Shown: positions 34,337-46,669, numbered from the stretch's first letter. The stretch: DNA of 64,000 bases from Stereocaulon alpinum (GCA_018257865.1 JAEUBA010000107.1:1-64000); one strand, 5' to 3'. Translations and numbers: made by a program. Notes: generated by a model from the letters alone, not told the origin.

Positions 34337-36147
34337 TTTGTTGTATCCGGCTCAATGGTAGAAGAGTCTTTAGAATATTGAGGGTAACTTGTAGATTCTC
34401 TAGTAGGGGGTGCTGGCTACTTATGTGCTCCAGGTGGTGGCGCGCTAGCGATTGACTAAGCAACAGGCCTGAGGTGATATTCTAACGAGAGTAGAGGCTG
34501 TTGTGATGTGGCTATCTCGCCCCGTACCTCTGATTTGAGGGAGATGAGGCTTCCGATGAATTTGGTGTTCATGTGCCATGTTTTTCGAATCTTAAGAGCA
34601 TTTAGCGGACAATATTATAGAAGCATCGGCTTTTGCTTCACTATCATATTGTAGAGCACTTCGAGATGCTTGACGGACGTTATTCGATAATACAAACCGA
34701 CCTAGTATGGTCAATTGTACGCTAGCATCGGAGGCTCCCTAAAGTAGGTAGGTACAGAATATGAACACCTCGGGCTACTAGGCTCAGCAGCTTTAAGCCA
34801 ATGACCATATTCACGAACTCGCTTCGTTGCCTCAAAGCGGTTCAACAGCTCTATGATAAGTAGAGTAGCAGGGTATCCGCCCGAGGTGTCCATACCCCGT
34901 GAGCGAAAGGCACTAAGGGAACTTAGGTACAGTAGCGCTGGGCACGCGGGTAACGCCCCACCAAAAGGACTCCACAAAATCACCAAGACGCTAGCAAAGA
35001 GCGGCTGCCCCCACTCGAGGAGGTTGTGCCCATTTCAGGATGCCAAACAATCACAACAACCATAGACTATCAACGACTCCTTAGTGTCCATGTCGTTCTC
35101 GAGAGATCCGCGTATAGCCGTATAAACAGGTCCCAATGTATATACCCTTTGATTACTCTACGTAGCGATCCGTTGGAATTGTGACATGACGTGGGCATTG
35201 GATTTCAAGACTTTTATTTCAGGCTCCAGAATACCTTAACAGGCAACCGAACTTGGCCGCAAGGCGGAGAGGGAGTCCGTTGTAGCGCCGATACTACTAA
35301 GCTACGTTGAACCGTGCGTAGGCAAAACATACATACACACACCTGCAAGAACCTCGTCTGTGTCCCCCGCACTCTCAGCAGATCAGCAGATCCGCCTGAT
35401 AAAGCGTGCGTACTAGCAAGTCAAGAGTCCTTTAGCTTTTCCAGTGATGCTTAGAGCTCCGATCATTGTACCTGGGAGACTTCCTCCCATGTGGATGCTG
35501 CAGCATTCCGCGGCCGTCAAGCTTCTGGAGATGTAACGTGTGAGGTCTATAGGTAGAGCGGGATTGCCGAGAGTCTCCATATGGAACCTTCCTCAAAACG
35601 TGCAAGCCAATCTGTTTGGCCGATTTTTCGGATCTCGACGTAGACGAAGCCGGTATCGAGCTATTGCGGCATCACGTCTTTGCAGAAGACTCGAGGGCAA
35701 AGATTTTACTTTTCCCTAACGGCCTGATTATGACATTCTGTTTTCGCCTTGAGCTGCCAAGCTCTGCTATGTAAAAGCGCTTTTCTCACAACACCGCCTA
35801 GTCTTCTTCATGCCGTAGGGTGTCCAGCTTCTCTCCGGTCTATGCTCCTACTCTGTCCTAGGGGGGCTTCTGGTAGGTATTCTCCAATGCCGTCAGCAAT
35901 GACGCTCCTATACTCAATCTCGAAACCCGGAACGGGTGTCAGGTGCTCCATCCCTCGTAAGAGCCCAGTTGGCACGATGCCATGTTTGGGAATCCAGCTG
36001 CGGGTACTCAACGAACTTTTGAATAAACGATACGCACAATTGAAATCCGATTAATCTGCGACGCCTGGGTGTCAGTAGATGCAACACGATGAATCGACTC
36101 GACAGTCATTCTGTAACAACATTTGTTCATGCAAGTCTCTTTATGTA
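34337..36147. other. Intergenic, about 1.8 kb
   Basis: Contains several short frames (34711-34986, 34853-35065, 35749-36054) that shadow each other. No start, splice or domain evidence. Base use is normal, with no RIP bias. Nothing identified. Confidence 0.5.
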
Positions 36148-36598
36148 TCACGCTGTTCGAACTCCCATAATGGGCTGCCCTTGCTCCGCCTTCTCCCGTG
36201 CGAGTTGTTTTTCCTCTTCTTCCGGTGTCCTGGTATGTAGTTGAAGGGCGTGTATGCCGCCTGCCCGGTCCAGCTCTTCTTTCAACAATGCATACACCAT
36301 TCGGTGTCTTGCGGGTTGCATCTTTGATTTGAAAGCTTCAGACGTAATCACGAGGCGGAAATGTGTTTCCTTCGAGACACTACCCTGCATAGCTTTGTGA
36401 TGGGAGTGCATGCTTGAGTCGTTGTAAATTTCGAGAGTGGTGGGATTCAATGCTTCCACAATCTGGTAAATGGTCAGCTTCAGGATATAAGTAGGTGAAT
36501 CCAATTGATCATGCCTTTATCCGCATGGCATCTTCGACGGGTGTTGTAGACATGGTTGAAATTTGTCTTGCAAACCTCAATGCACCTTGACGTAGCAT
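36148..36598 (-). CDS. BolA-like protein, probably mitochondrial
   Basis: Two exons (36598-36515, 36462-36148) give 132 residues. The start is the ATG at 36598, giving MLRQGALRFARQISTMS, an amphipathic Arg-rich mitochondrial targeting sequence. The BolA fold follows: NPTTLEIYNDSSMHSHHKAM, THFRLVITSEAFKSK, RHRMVYALLKEEL and GGIHALQLHTRTPEE. The His-rich loop and conserved HR are where BolA proteins share an Fe-S cluster with monothiol glutaredoxins; mitochondrial BolAs aid Fe-S transfer to clients such as lipoate synthase (family knowledge). The intron uses a GC donor (AAG|GCATGA) with branch GCTGAC and acceptor CCAG; no GT donor keeps the frame. It is divergent from homocitrate synthase. Confidence 0.92.
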
Positions 36599-36977
36599 TA
36601 CTCGTTCTAGAAGCCTATACTTATGGCCAAGGCCCGAGTATAACCAGCTGGCGATTTGGAATAGGATGAGAAGCAATCCAAGGTTAGGAGAGGAGGTGAA
36701 TGGATTGAGCCTGTTAGCGGTTAAGCTTGGCTAAGGAGATGGTCCTGGGGAGCGGAAAAGGGTCCGCAAATAAAATTAATGATAAGGCTAGGCGAGGTGC
36801 GCCGGTCCGGTCATCGGCTTCCCCCACAGTAGCTACAGTACATGGAAATGAGAAGTTCTGACTGTCCATTTGTGACTCAACTTTCCCCCTCAAAGGATCC
36901 TCCCAGGTCAACACACATCTCGCTGTTCACAACACCAATTACACCAAGTACCCTCTAGACCACGCATTCCTGCAATC
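36599..36977. promoter_or_regulatory. Divergent promoter region, BolA-like / homocitrate synthase
   Basis: Only 379 bp separate the two start codons, so both promoters lie here. It contains CT-rich stretches near the homocitrate synthase side (36880-36950). No specific factor site was identified. Shared regulation is possible but not shown. Confidence 0.5.
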
Positions 36978-38933
36978 ATGTGTTCCTCTTGCAATGGAGA
37001 TTCCGCCCCGGCAGCCAATGGCCATTCCAATGGCATCATTGCCAACGGGCACACCAACGGGACTACCAATGGCGCAACTGATCACACTCCTCACAATCCG
37101 CGTCAAATGCCTTTCTCCCTCCCTAGCGACTACCTCTCGAACGTGTCGAACTTCAAGGCAATACCACCCTCCAATTGCAATTTTCGGATGCTTGGGCCTC
37201 TTGCTAATAGAAAACCAGATCATTGAGAGTACACTTCGTGAAGGAGAACAATTCGCAAACGCCTTCTTCGATACGGACACCAAGATACGAATAGCCAAGG
37301 CCCTTGATGAGTTCGGAGTGGAGTATATCGAATTGACGAGCCCTGCCAGCTCTGAGCAATCTAGACTCGACTGTGAGAAGATCTGCAGCCTCGGGTTGAA
37401 GGCCAAGATCCTTACCCACGTGAGATGCAACATGCAAGATGCCCGGATTGCTGTGGAGACCGGCGTCGACGGCCTGGATATAGTCATTGGGACCTCACCA
37501 CAGCTCATGCAGCATTCGCATGGCAAGAGCATGGACTACATTCGGGTACGCTGCCTGTTAGACGTCTCGGTATTCAACACACCGAATCACTAACACTCAT
37601 GTAGGAGACTGCACTCGAAGTCGTCCAATTCGTCAAGAGCAAGGGGCTGGAAGTGAGATTTTCCTCAGAAGACAGCTTCAGAAGTGATCTGGTCGATCTT
37701 CTAAACATGTATTCAAGACCCATTGCCCCTATATGACCTGTCTAATTAATCCTCAGATACTCTGCGGTGGATAAGATTGGTGTGAACCGCGTTGGCATCG
37801 CAGAGTAAGTCGTCAACTCATACCACCTCTCCGCGCGCTCTGCTGACAAGCCTCAGTACCATTGGGGTTGCAAACCCTAGACAAGTCTATGAATTGGTAA
37901 AAGCTCCCTCGCGCGAGTCATTTGGTTGTAGCCTATGGTCATAAGCACAACTCAGCTAATTAAGAGCAGATTAGAACCCTTCGCGGATGCGTCCGAGCGG
38001 ACATCGAAACACATTTTCACAATGACACCGGATGCGCGATCGCAAACGCATACTGTGCTCTTGAGGCCGGCGCGACTCACGTTGATACCTCTGTCTTGGG
38101 TATTGGCGAGCGAAATGGCATCAGTAAGCACGTCCTCGTTGAAATGCATCAAAGTCGTGGATGAGGCTGACAGTACAAAGCTCCACTGGGTGGGTTTGTT
38201 GCGAGAATGCTAGTCGCTAACAGGGATTACGTGAGGGGCAAGTACGATTTAACAAAGCTGAAGGCAAGCTTCCATCCACTTTCAGACACCTGCGCCTAAC
38301 GTTCTCAAGGCCATCGAAGATCTCGTCGCAGATGCAGTCGAGGTAAACATACCGTTCAACAACCCTGTTACAGGATTTTGTAGGTTTCTCACGCTCTTTT
38401 CGTACAATCTACGAAGCTGACATGGATGGCAAGGCGCTTTCACCCACAAGGCAGGCATACATGCCAAAGCTATCATTGCTAACCCAACCACGTACGAGAT
38501 TATCAACCCTGCCGACTTTGGGATGACTCGTTATGTGCACTTTACTTCACGTCTAACTGGCTGGAACGCTATTAAGAGCCGTGTGAGTCAGCTAGGACTC
38601 GAGATGACGGATAGCCAAATCAAGCAATGCACCACGCGGATTAAGGCTATGGCCGATGTTCGCAAGCTCGCCATTGAGGATACAGACTCAATCATCCACA
38701 CCTTCCACGCAAACTTATCTGTGGGTCACGGCGAGGAGAAGCCTCTCTTAGATGACATGACCCCTGAGGAGAGACGGCAATTTGCACAGAAGGAGGCAGA
38801 GCTCCGTCTGGAACCGGAATCCAAGGAGCTAGACGAGGTAGTCGAACGCCAGAATGATTTGCTGGCCACAAACGGTATTGACAGCACCAATGGTGTGAAG
38901 ACTCTGAACGGAGAGGCCACTGCAGCCGCATAG
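36978..38933 (+). CDS. LYS20: Homocitrate synthase (lysine alpha-aminoadipate pathway)
   Basis: Nine exons: 36978-37157, 37219-37545, 37605-37708, 37757-37804, 37857-37896, 37970-38123, 38181-38263, 38310-38379, 38434-38933. They give 501 residues with all phases closing. The start ATG at 36978 gives MCSSCNGDSAPAANGHSNG. Signature blocks are ESTLREGEQFANAFFD (catalytic N-terminus of the HCS/IPMS family), VEYIELTSPASSEQSR, THVRCNMQDA, IETHFHNDTGCAIAN (metal-binding HxH) and FTHKAGIHAKA. The enzyme condenses 2-oxoglutarate with acetyl-CoA, the first step of fungal lysine synthesis. Introns 1 (37158-37218) and 6-to-7 junction region's 38264-38309 use GC donors (AAG|GCAATA, AAG|GCAAGC), with branches GCTAAT and CCTAAC. 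The C-terminal Asn/Gly/Thr-rich tail ends GEATAAA. Confidence 0.95.
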
Positions 38934-39519
38934 AGGAGAGGAGTATCCGCCCTTGCATATTCCGCTACTCTAATTATTGGCCGTGCAGCATTTGCTTGAT
39001 ACCCAACGGCGTCCACAAAGCCAAAATCTTGGTTTTTTCATAAGGTTTTGCGATATACGTCTATAGTAAGAAGAAAATTCTTGCATCTGTAGGGGCACTT
39101 CATTCGACATTGTTTGTACCCAGTCAGGGGAAAAGCAAATAGGCATTTCGATTGATGATGAGCATGTACTGTACATACCCAGCCGTGCCAGAGATACGGT
39201 ACCTGTTCCTGTGAACAGGCTTAGAAATCAATGAATCTGCTTAACATGAGGTTGCATTTTATGATGTATCCCAATCTTGTATGGGCTATAAAACAGACCA
39301 CGACCTTAGCGAGCTTCCCCCCCAGAGTCGTTCCCTAGAGAAGTTGTAGGCTGTCCACATGACCCCTGCAAGGGCACAACGCGATCGCGGGAGCAACTCC
39401 GCAATTTGGTCTCTACCTACGTCACCAGAAGCGCCTATCTCCTCAGCCTCCAAGCCTTGTCTGCACCATGCAGGGGCCTGTCCTTCAGCTTCTTGGTCAA
39501 TAGTTATGTCCAGAAGAAT
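38934..39519. other. Intergenic, upstream of the acyl-CoA synthetase
   Basis: 586 bp. A TATA-like word (CTATAAAA) lies at about 39286-39293, some 230 bp before the chosen start. The small minus-strand frame 38970-39176 has no features. Confidence 0.5.
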
Positions 39520-41543
39520 ATGCTAACACACCTTTTGCGACGCCTGCATTTACCAAAGCCTCCAATTGCTATTGCGCGACACAATTGGAGACACATCACA
39601 ATCCCACACCATCCGCGAATGGCTTCCACTTTCCCCGACCTACCCATCTTCCGCGCAATCGCAAGCCACGATCCTCAAAGTACAGCAATTATACATTCCA
39701 AGTCAGCTCGGCGATTCACATACGGCGAGCTCCTGAAAGACGTGGAAGATGCGAAGATTCAGCTCTACAATCGATTGAGGTCTATATCTCCTGAGGCCAT
39801 TGGAGGCCAAAGGGTTGCCTTTCTCGTGGAGAATGGATACGACTATGTAGGTACGATCTACAAAAGGGTTTCAACTGTGGGCACTAGTAGCTGATACCTT
39901 ACAGTAACACTCCTCTCCATCTTTGCTTGTGACAACATCGCTGTCCCTCTTTCGTCTGGTTTTCCTGCCAGCGAGCTCCGCTACATACTCGAGAACAGCG
40001 AGGCGGTAACGCTTTTGTCGTCGCACAAGTTTCAGGACAAAGCGGAGGAGACTCTCAAAGAGGGGCTGGAGCATCTACAACGGAAGCCTGTGCTGAACGT
40101 CGTGGAGAAGAGACGCCAAGGTAGCGGACATGATGACGTCCAACTAGTGACCTTACCTATAAACAAGGGTGGCATGATGCTCTACACGTCAGGAACGACA
40201 AGTCGGCCGGTAGGGAAGTCTTGGGTTTTATTGCTTCCGGATGCTGACACATCTCATAGAAAGGCGTCCTTCTCCCGGAAAGTGTTATTACCGCGCAAGC
40301 TCAATCTCTCCACAAGGCCTGGAACTACACACCTCGAGACCATCTGCTACATGTTCTTCCCCTTCATCATATCCATGGGACGGTTAACGCCCTCCTCACA
40401 CCTCTCTTCGCCGGCTCGACCATTGAGTTCATGTTTCCTTTCAACGTTGACGCTGTCTGGGAGAGACTGGCCGCGCCATTCCTAGCCGAAGGAAAGAGCA
40501 AGAAACCTGTAACATTCTTCACGGTGGTGCCTACAATTTATAATCGCCTCCTCGGCTCCCATGATAAGCTTGATGCACCTACGCAGGAAGCGATTAAGAA
40601 GGCATTGGCACCAGAAAGTCTACGGCTCAACATATCCGGATCAGCAGCGCTACCAACGCCAACAAAGAAAGCCTGGACAGAGCTTAGTGGTGGTAACGTT
40701 CTGCTAGAGCGGTACGGTATGACTGAAGTAGGCATGGCACTAAGCTGCGGCTTGGACTTCAGAGACCGAGTGGATGGTAGTGTTGGCTGGCCTCTTCCAT
40801 CAGTCCAGGTGCGTCTAGTGGATAGCGATACGCACGAAGTCATACCAATTGGTCAGGAGGTTGGAAAAGATGGAAAGGAAAGGGAGGGAGAAATACAATT
40901 GCGTGGTCCAACCGTATTCAAGGAATATTGGCGTAATGAGAAAGCAACATCAGAAGAATTTGTCCCAGGCAAGGACGGTGGAGGCAAATGGTTTAAGACT
41001 GGAGATATTGCAACGCGCCGCATAGTCGATGGTGCCGGACAAAGCGGACAGGACTGGGCCAAGGGTCCTATGTACTTTATTCGAGGTCGGAAGAGTACAG
41101 ACATCATCAAGACTGGGGGTGAGAAGGTTAGCGCCTTAGAGATCGAGAGGGAATTGTTATCATTGTAAGTGGCCTCGATGCATATTGATAGTTTTGAAGC
41201 TGACAGTAGATCCAGACCCCAAGTCGCGGAAGCTGCTGTCGTTGGCGTGGCATCAGAGCAATGGGGCCAGAAAGTGGCCGCTGTCATCGTCCTCAATCCG
41301 GCTCATGCACAGACTGGCAAGGGTGGTAAGACTTGGGGCATTATGGACATGCGAAGAGCATTGAAGGAAAAACTGGCAAACTATAAAATCCCGCAAGAGC
41401 TGAAGGTAGTTGAAGACTTACCCAAAAACGCCATGGGCAAGAGTGAGTCTCATCCTAGTTTCTGTCACATCGTCTCTTTGCTAATTGTTATGACAGTCAA
41501 TAAGAAAAGCCTAGTGAAAGAAATCTTTGGACCTGATGCCTGA
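39520..41543 (+). CDS. ACSF3-like acyl-CoA (malonyl-CoA) synthetase
   Basis: Five exons (39520-39850, 39905-40209, 40260-41164, 41210-41442, 41497-41543) give 606 residues, all in frame. The chosen start gives MLTHLLRRLHLPK, Arg-rich and likely mitochondrial; an upstream in-frame ATG-less extension and a later Met (39619) are alternatives. AMP-binding motifs in order: LYTSGTTSRPKGV (P-loop), HVLPLHHIHGTVNALL, SGSAALPTP, LLERYGMTEVGMALS, GWFKTGD-type KWFKTGD, RGRKSTDIIKTGGEKVSALEIE and, at the end, NAMGKINKKSL (catalytic Lys). The LPLHHIHGTVNALL and ERYGMTEVGMALS blocks match the ACSF3/malonyl-CoA synthetase group rather than typical fatty acyl ligases. Substrate malonate or methylmalonate is inferred. 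Another medium-chain acid is possible. Confidence 0.85.
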
Positions 41544-41643
41544 AATAGGAGATCGCTGTATAGAATTCTGAACTCGGAATCTCTCTCGCTAAGCTCCCTC
41601 CTGATGTCCCACAAGTTGACCCCCAGTTTCCATCAGATGTCTT

Positions 41644-42141
41644 TCAACTCTCCACTGCAGCCGTCTCATTACCAATACTAGCAGAGTGCAGAGACCTAAC
41701 CAGCGAAATCTTGATAGCCCTATGAGACCCAATACTAATCGTCCCACCAGTATGCTTGAAACCATGCCCTGCCTTACAATCCTGACTTACTTTCATAGCC
41801 GCTACCTTAATCTCAGGCCATGAGCTCTTCTCTGGCGCTGCATTTTCTGCCAGCTCTATCTTGAGTTCACAGGTACCACTGGATTCCATGACTGGGAGCT
41901 GGAAAATGTCGAATTCGCCGCCACGATGGTAGTAGCCGACTTTTCTAATTAGGGGAAGGATTTCGATGGCGTCGTTGCAGTCTTGGTATTCGGGTCGGAA
42001 GTGGAATAATCTGAACGGGGTGCAGTCGACTTGGATGTTGGAAGGGTTACTAGTGGTCGTGTTAAGGGTTTGGGCGTGTGTTAAGGAGAGTATTTGTGAG
42101 ATAAGGGTGGTTAAGAGTAGAATGAACAATTGAACGGGCAT
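41644..42141 (-). CDS. Small secreted cysteine-containing protein
   Basis: 165 residues from the ATG at 42141 (MPVQLFILLLTTLISQILSL). The first 23 residues form a clear signal peptide with likely cleavage after THA. The mature part has four cysteines (VDCTP, QDCNDAIEIL, GTCELKIEL, SQDCKAG), enough for two disulphides. The pattern DCxxAIExLP...GTCxxxxxL...SSWxxI is common among secreted fungal proteins of unknown role. It may act outside the cell or at the host or substrate interface (inference only). Two possible N-glycosylation sites (NTT, NET) are present. The longer frame upstream of 42141 is non-coding. Confidence 0.75.
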   Translation of the reverse strand: MPVQLFILLLTTLISQILSLTHAQTLNTTTSNPSNIQVDCTPFRLFHFRPEYQDCNDAIEILPLIRKVGYYHRGGEFDIFQLPVMESSGTCELKIELAENAAPEKSSWPEIKVAAMKVSQDCKAGHGFKHTGGTISIGSHRAIKISLVRSLHSASIGNETAAVES

Positions 42142-42534
42142 TGCTCCAAAGCCAAAGTGATCAATAGCAAGTGTTGAAATTTGGCACTCAAAGAATGCAG
42201 ATGCTGTACCGAATGTCGTGGAGAAGTTTGCGCATATTAAAGAGCAGATCTCACTTGTTTCATAGATTGCTAGTTCTCCGTTTGGGAGCCGCATGGGATA
42301 ATGCTTAATTGATTGCGTGGTGGCTGGCTTCTAGGTGACGGTCGCGACAAAGCGCGATAACTGTGCCGCTTCCAGGATGTCAGTATCCTCGAAAATGTAG
42401 CGCAGCGCGTGGAAACTTGCTGGCGCAGCAGTACTTATGGGGTTCTGGCGGAAACAAGCATCGATTCCGACAGATGAGCAAGCTGGTAAATTCTAGACTA
42501 ATCGTTACACTCTTACCAAAACTGCAAACGTCAC
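42142..42534. other. Intergenic
   Basis: Short region between the secreted-protein start and the NRPS-like stop. No gene or site recognised. Confidence 0.5.
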
Positions 42535-45500
42535 TTAAGATGCGCTGATCAATTCGCGAACCCATTTGCTAATCCATTCGGCTTTCACACCTTCCAAAGT
42601 TTGCAGCTTTTTGCTTCTCTTCGAGGTCTCCTTCAGCTTAAACTCGCCACCTGGTGGCTCTTTGGAACCAAGTATCGCTGCGTAGAAGTTCAGGAGTCTA
42701 GCGGCTGGATTTTGCTGAAGAGCAGCTTCCAGTTCGCCTTCTTTGGTAGCATTGGCGTTGCCTGCTGCTGTCTCGATGTCTTCACGTACCCTTCTTAGCC
42801 AGGACTCAACAGAAATAATCTCCAGCGGCTGCTTTGTGTGAGAGGAAAGCTCTTTGAGGACCAGCTCGCTCGTCTCTTTCCAACTGATTGGGTAGGGGTT
42901 CACAGCATGCAATATAAGTGGTTGGGTTTCGTGACTTTGATTACTTTTGGGTGCTAGCTCGACCAGTATCTCTGCGAGCAAGTCCACGGGAATCCAGTCA
43001 ACTTTATCGAACCTGGGACCCAGAGTATCTGGAATGGCTCCCACGTGAAGTGAGCTAATCACTAAGCTTGGAAACCACTCGTTTCTGTTCCATAGCCCTG
43101 CGTGATTTGCCGCTCCAGCTATCTGGCCGACGCGCACAACAGATGTACTTATGTTCAGCTTTTGTGCTGCATACTCAAGGAGAAGCTCAGTAAGATACTT
43201 GCTCTCTGCATAACCATTAGGGCCTGGTGCTGAGTCCGAATGTATCGCCTGCTCTGGTATTTTTAGAGAAGGACTGCGGTATGACATGACAGAGCTGATT
43301 GACGATAAAAATAATAGTCGTGGTGCTGTGGCAGCACCTGCAACAAATTCGATCAAGTTGACGACACCATCAAATTGTAGGCTGAAAGATGGCAATGAAA
43401 GATTGAAGTTCACCGGCCAGGCGTTGTGAATGACAACGGTAGCCGAGTGCATTTTCCCGAATGTCTTTTCATCAAGTCCTAGATTAGGCTTGGTGAGGTC
43501 GCTGGTGAGAAAGGTGACTCGAGTACGATCTAGACCATTTGGCAGGCCGAGGACTTGATTCTTCGCAGTCTGGGCCGAGGAACTGTCATGCTTCCGGTTC
43601 AGGCAATAGACATGAGCAACAGCGGGATTGGCCAAGAGGCTGTCCAAGATGTAAGAACCTAGTGTTCCTGTAGAACCTGTGAGAACAACAACTTCCGAGG
43701 CTGCTTCTTTCAGATCGTGCTTCGATGCTACAGCTATATGATCGATCTTGCCCCGATAAACTCGGAGCAAATCGCTCCGTGTCTGCAGGCCGCCTTTCTG
43801 TCTGGCTGTTTCTGAAAGATTTTGATTTTGCGTAAGCCGGAAGACCGCACTTGTGAGGGCGGATATTGAAGGGTTCGTGTATAGTGTGCTTAGCGCGAAG
43901 GTTGGCAGCCCCAGACCTTGCCTGATCTTGCGCACTGCCATGAGCGCGTTGAGGGAGTCCATACCGAGAGCGAAGAGGTCATCGCTGTCTGCGAGTTCCT
44001 TCCAGCCTGTGATGGATGATATCATCTCTCTGATGAAGTCATTTACGATGTCATTGTTCAGATCCCCATGAAGTCTTATGACATCGTCGCCATTGGCCAT
44101 TGTCATAGTGTCGGCATCCGTATACAGAGCATCGATCTCTTTCGCGTACATATTCAATGTGCTGGATCTCTGGATTGTGCCTTTTCCCGCCCGTATCATT
44201 GGCTTTTGTGGATGTGCGAACAGTATGTGAGATTTGACGATCTGAGCATGGCTAGGAGCATCCCTATTAGCTTCTTCAATCGTCGGCCAGATCCTCTCGA
44301 TAAAGGCCGCTCGCTGGGCCGGGGTCAACTCTTGTCCTTCCGTTACTGGCTCTATCAGGAGAGCCGGCTGGAATCGCTGAGCACCCAAAACTAGTAAGGC
44401 GCTGATATCCGAATTAGAAGCCAGGATGTGTTGCTCCATGGAGATTGGATTTGTCTTCTCGCCATTGAGGAAGACAATGATGTCGTCAGCTCGGGCGCGC
44501 CAACTCCAAAGATCTGATTTCTGCTTCGACGGATGGCGGACGAAGAGATCACGACTGGCGTATTCATGCAACTCTGGAAAGAGCGTGAAGGTGGGTTGTT
44601 GCTCCTCTTTTCGAGGGTCTCGGACAACATACAACTCATGCAAGTCCTCCGCTGTATGACGGAGTTCAACACCCAACTCGGGATGAAATTGCACGTACTT
44701 CCAGTCTTCGGGTCCTCGATGTCTGAGCGAAAGGATATTGGCTGTCAAACCCAGCTCTGAAGCCCCGAATTGATTGTAAAGGCTAATCTTCGATGCGATG
44801 ATATCGCCAATCGGTTTGGGAAGGTCACCTCCACAGTAAATGATGACTTCAAGATTTGTAGAACAACAATCCAAAAGATCCGGATTCTGACTCAGTTCTT
44901 GAACGATCGAGGGTACAATGAAGGCAACGTTAGCTGGGGCCTTCTTCAAACCTTCAACCAGCCCTTCAGCGGAGGGTATTGCTCCCGAAGTGGGCGCTAT
45001 GATAACAGTACCGAAGGGCACCGCGTTGAAGAGAAGAGTGGCGATGGAGGCACCCTGAATAGACATGAGCGATGGCACCAAAAGCCACATACAGAAACAA
45101 CAGATCTTCTTACATGAAATGGGGGAAACGTCATAAAGACTCTGTTGCCCTGGAAAATTTTGTCTTGACTCTCACAGCCCGGAGGTGGTTTCAGTGATAT
45201 CATCTTCATGTTCCTAGCGGCAGTGGCATGAGTATAGATCAAGTGCTTAGGAAAGCCTGTGGAGCCAGAAGTATGGCTGTCATCGCTGTTAGGACCTCTA
45301 CTTCAATTATCACAAGCCTAGGGGCTCTTACATGATGAACAAGGGCTCTTTGAGCGCTTTGGTGAAGACTTTGCCGAACGGGAAATGAGGGTGACTTGTG
45401 TTTAGCAGATCATCAACACTGGGTACCTCTAGTACACGCATCTCATAAGCAGCAAGGATTGCGGTTAGGGGAGCCGGGCGAGGATCTGGTGAAAGTATGA

Positions 45501-45892
45501 TCTTGCATTTCAATATGTCGAACAGGTTGATTTGGGCGGCAACGCTGTTGCGAGGTGACGTGAGGAACATCTACAGCTATAAGCTTCGACTCCCAACGAA
45601 TGGAGAAGATTGCGACTACCGTATAACCAGCCTTGACGGCCCCTAAGATGAGTGCTGGGTATCTCAAATCATTTGGCCCGATATACGCGAGTGTTTCGAA
45701 GTCTTTTCCTTGACCCAGCGTGTTGCACAACCACCAGGCCACACCATTGATGGCGTTTGCGAGATCAGCTATTGAAATCTTGCGATAGCCGTTTGCATAG
45801 CTCAAGGGTGATATGGGATACTCAGCGTAGATTGTCTCGGGCTCAGTTTGAGCCCGCCGATCGACTATGTTGGGGACTAAATCCATAGTCAT
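42535..45892 (-). CDS. NRPS-like A-T-R enzyme (carboxylic acid reductase type)
   Basis: Four exons (45892-45620, 45570-45332, 45297-45114, 45054-42535) give 1071 residues with matching phases. Adenylation domain (about 1-560): HTSGSTGFPK near 178, YNQFGASELG near 325, RADDIIVFLNGEK near 420. Thiolation domain: LFALGMDSLNAL with the phosphopantetheine Ser near 599. Reductase domain (about 690-1060): GSTGTLG Rossmann motif near 692 and YAESK catalytic Tyr/Lys near 847. There is no condensation domain. Such proteins activate an amino or aryl acid, load it on the T domain and release it as an aldehyde with NADPH (family knowledge). It resembles the alpha-aminoadipate reductase architecture, but the A domain is of the fungal NRPS-like class. 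The substrate cannot be told. The start at 45892 (MTMDLVPN) is the first in-frame ATG. Confidence 0.92.
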
Positions 45893-46654
45893 GAAGAGAG
45901 AGCGTATGTCGAGGTTGGTGATGCTTTGAAGGTGAGGTTATACAGTTCCGGTTTCCCCAAACTACAAGTAATAGTACAGGGGACGCACGTTGATGATCCA
46001 ACACACTGTCAAGATTCGTTGTCTTTGTTTCGTAGGAGTATGCGGTCAAAGTAGCAAGGTTGTTCCTCCCTGGTTTTCGCGCTCCTTCTTTGTCAAGTGA
46101 TATGAATCTCACATTGAATGAGTAAATAGATCTTTCCTAGGTAGCCCACAATAGTGCGATGTTCGAAGAAGAGGATGGGTATGAATGAGGGAAGTTTCGA
46201 CTAGATCTTCTGCGCTAGTTGCTCCCAAGTTTGTGGTTAGTCAATATGGGGAGACGCGAAGGATCGGTGCATTTCTAAGAACCCACCAATCACCATTGAG
46301 CATTAATGGCGATCTCTGCTAGCCTCCATCCTCCTCAGCTAGGAGGGAAGTAGGCAACCGCAAGGGTAATAAGGGCTCAATGACGTCCCCCGGCACTTGG
46401 AGCCGGCGACCTCACATGAGCTAACAAAATTCTCAATACCCGCTTCAGGCGACTTGGTGACACAACCGTTGCTAAGATCGGGAAACCTTGTGGCATATTT
46501 GTTGCTCAGTCATGATATCGCCTCCGCCCCCCTACGCCGTGATCCTTTCATTCTTATGACAGCCTGACATTATTCGTATCTCTAGTTAAGTCTTCATGAT
46601 GCTGTCGGTACATTGTAATCCCACACAGCAGTATGCCCCTTTCACAATGTTGAA
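45893..46654. other. Intergenic, upstream of the NRPS-like gene
   Basis: About 760 bp with only a weak minus-strand frame (45843-46112). No recognised site. Confidence 0.5.
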
Positions 46655-46669
46655 TTGCTTCATTGTATA

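Noticed and set aside
35749..36054. 101-residue plus-strand frame
   Set aside because: It overlaps an opposing frame, lacks family features and has no neighbours supporting it.
42141..42294. Longer N-terminus for the secreted protein
   Set aside because: The extra residues precede a clear signal peptide at the ATG at 42141.
45055..45113. Start of the NRPS-like protein inside this stretch
   Set aside because: The apparent Met-Trp-Leu start is intron sequence; the exon chain continues from 45892.
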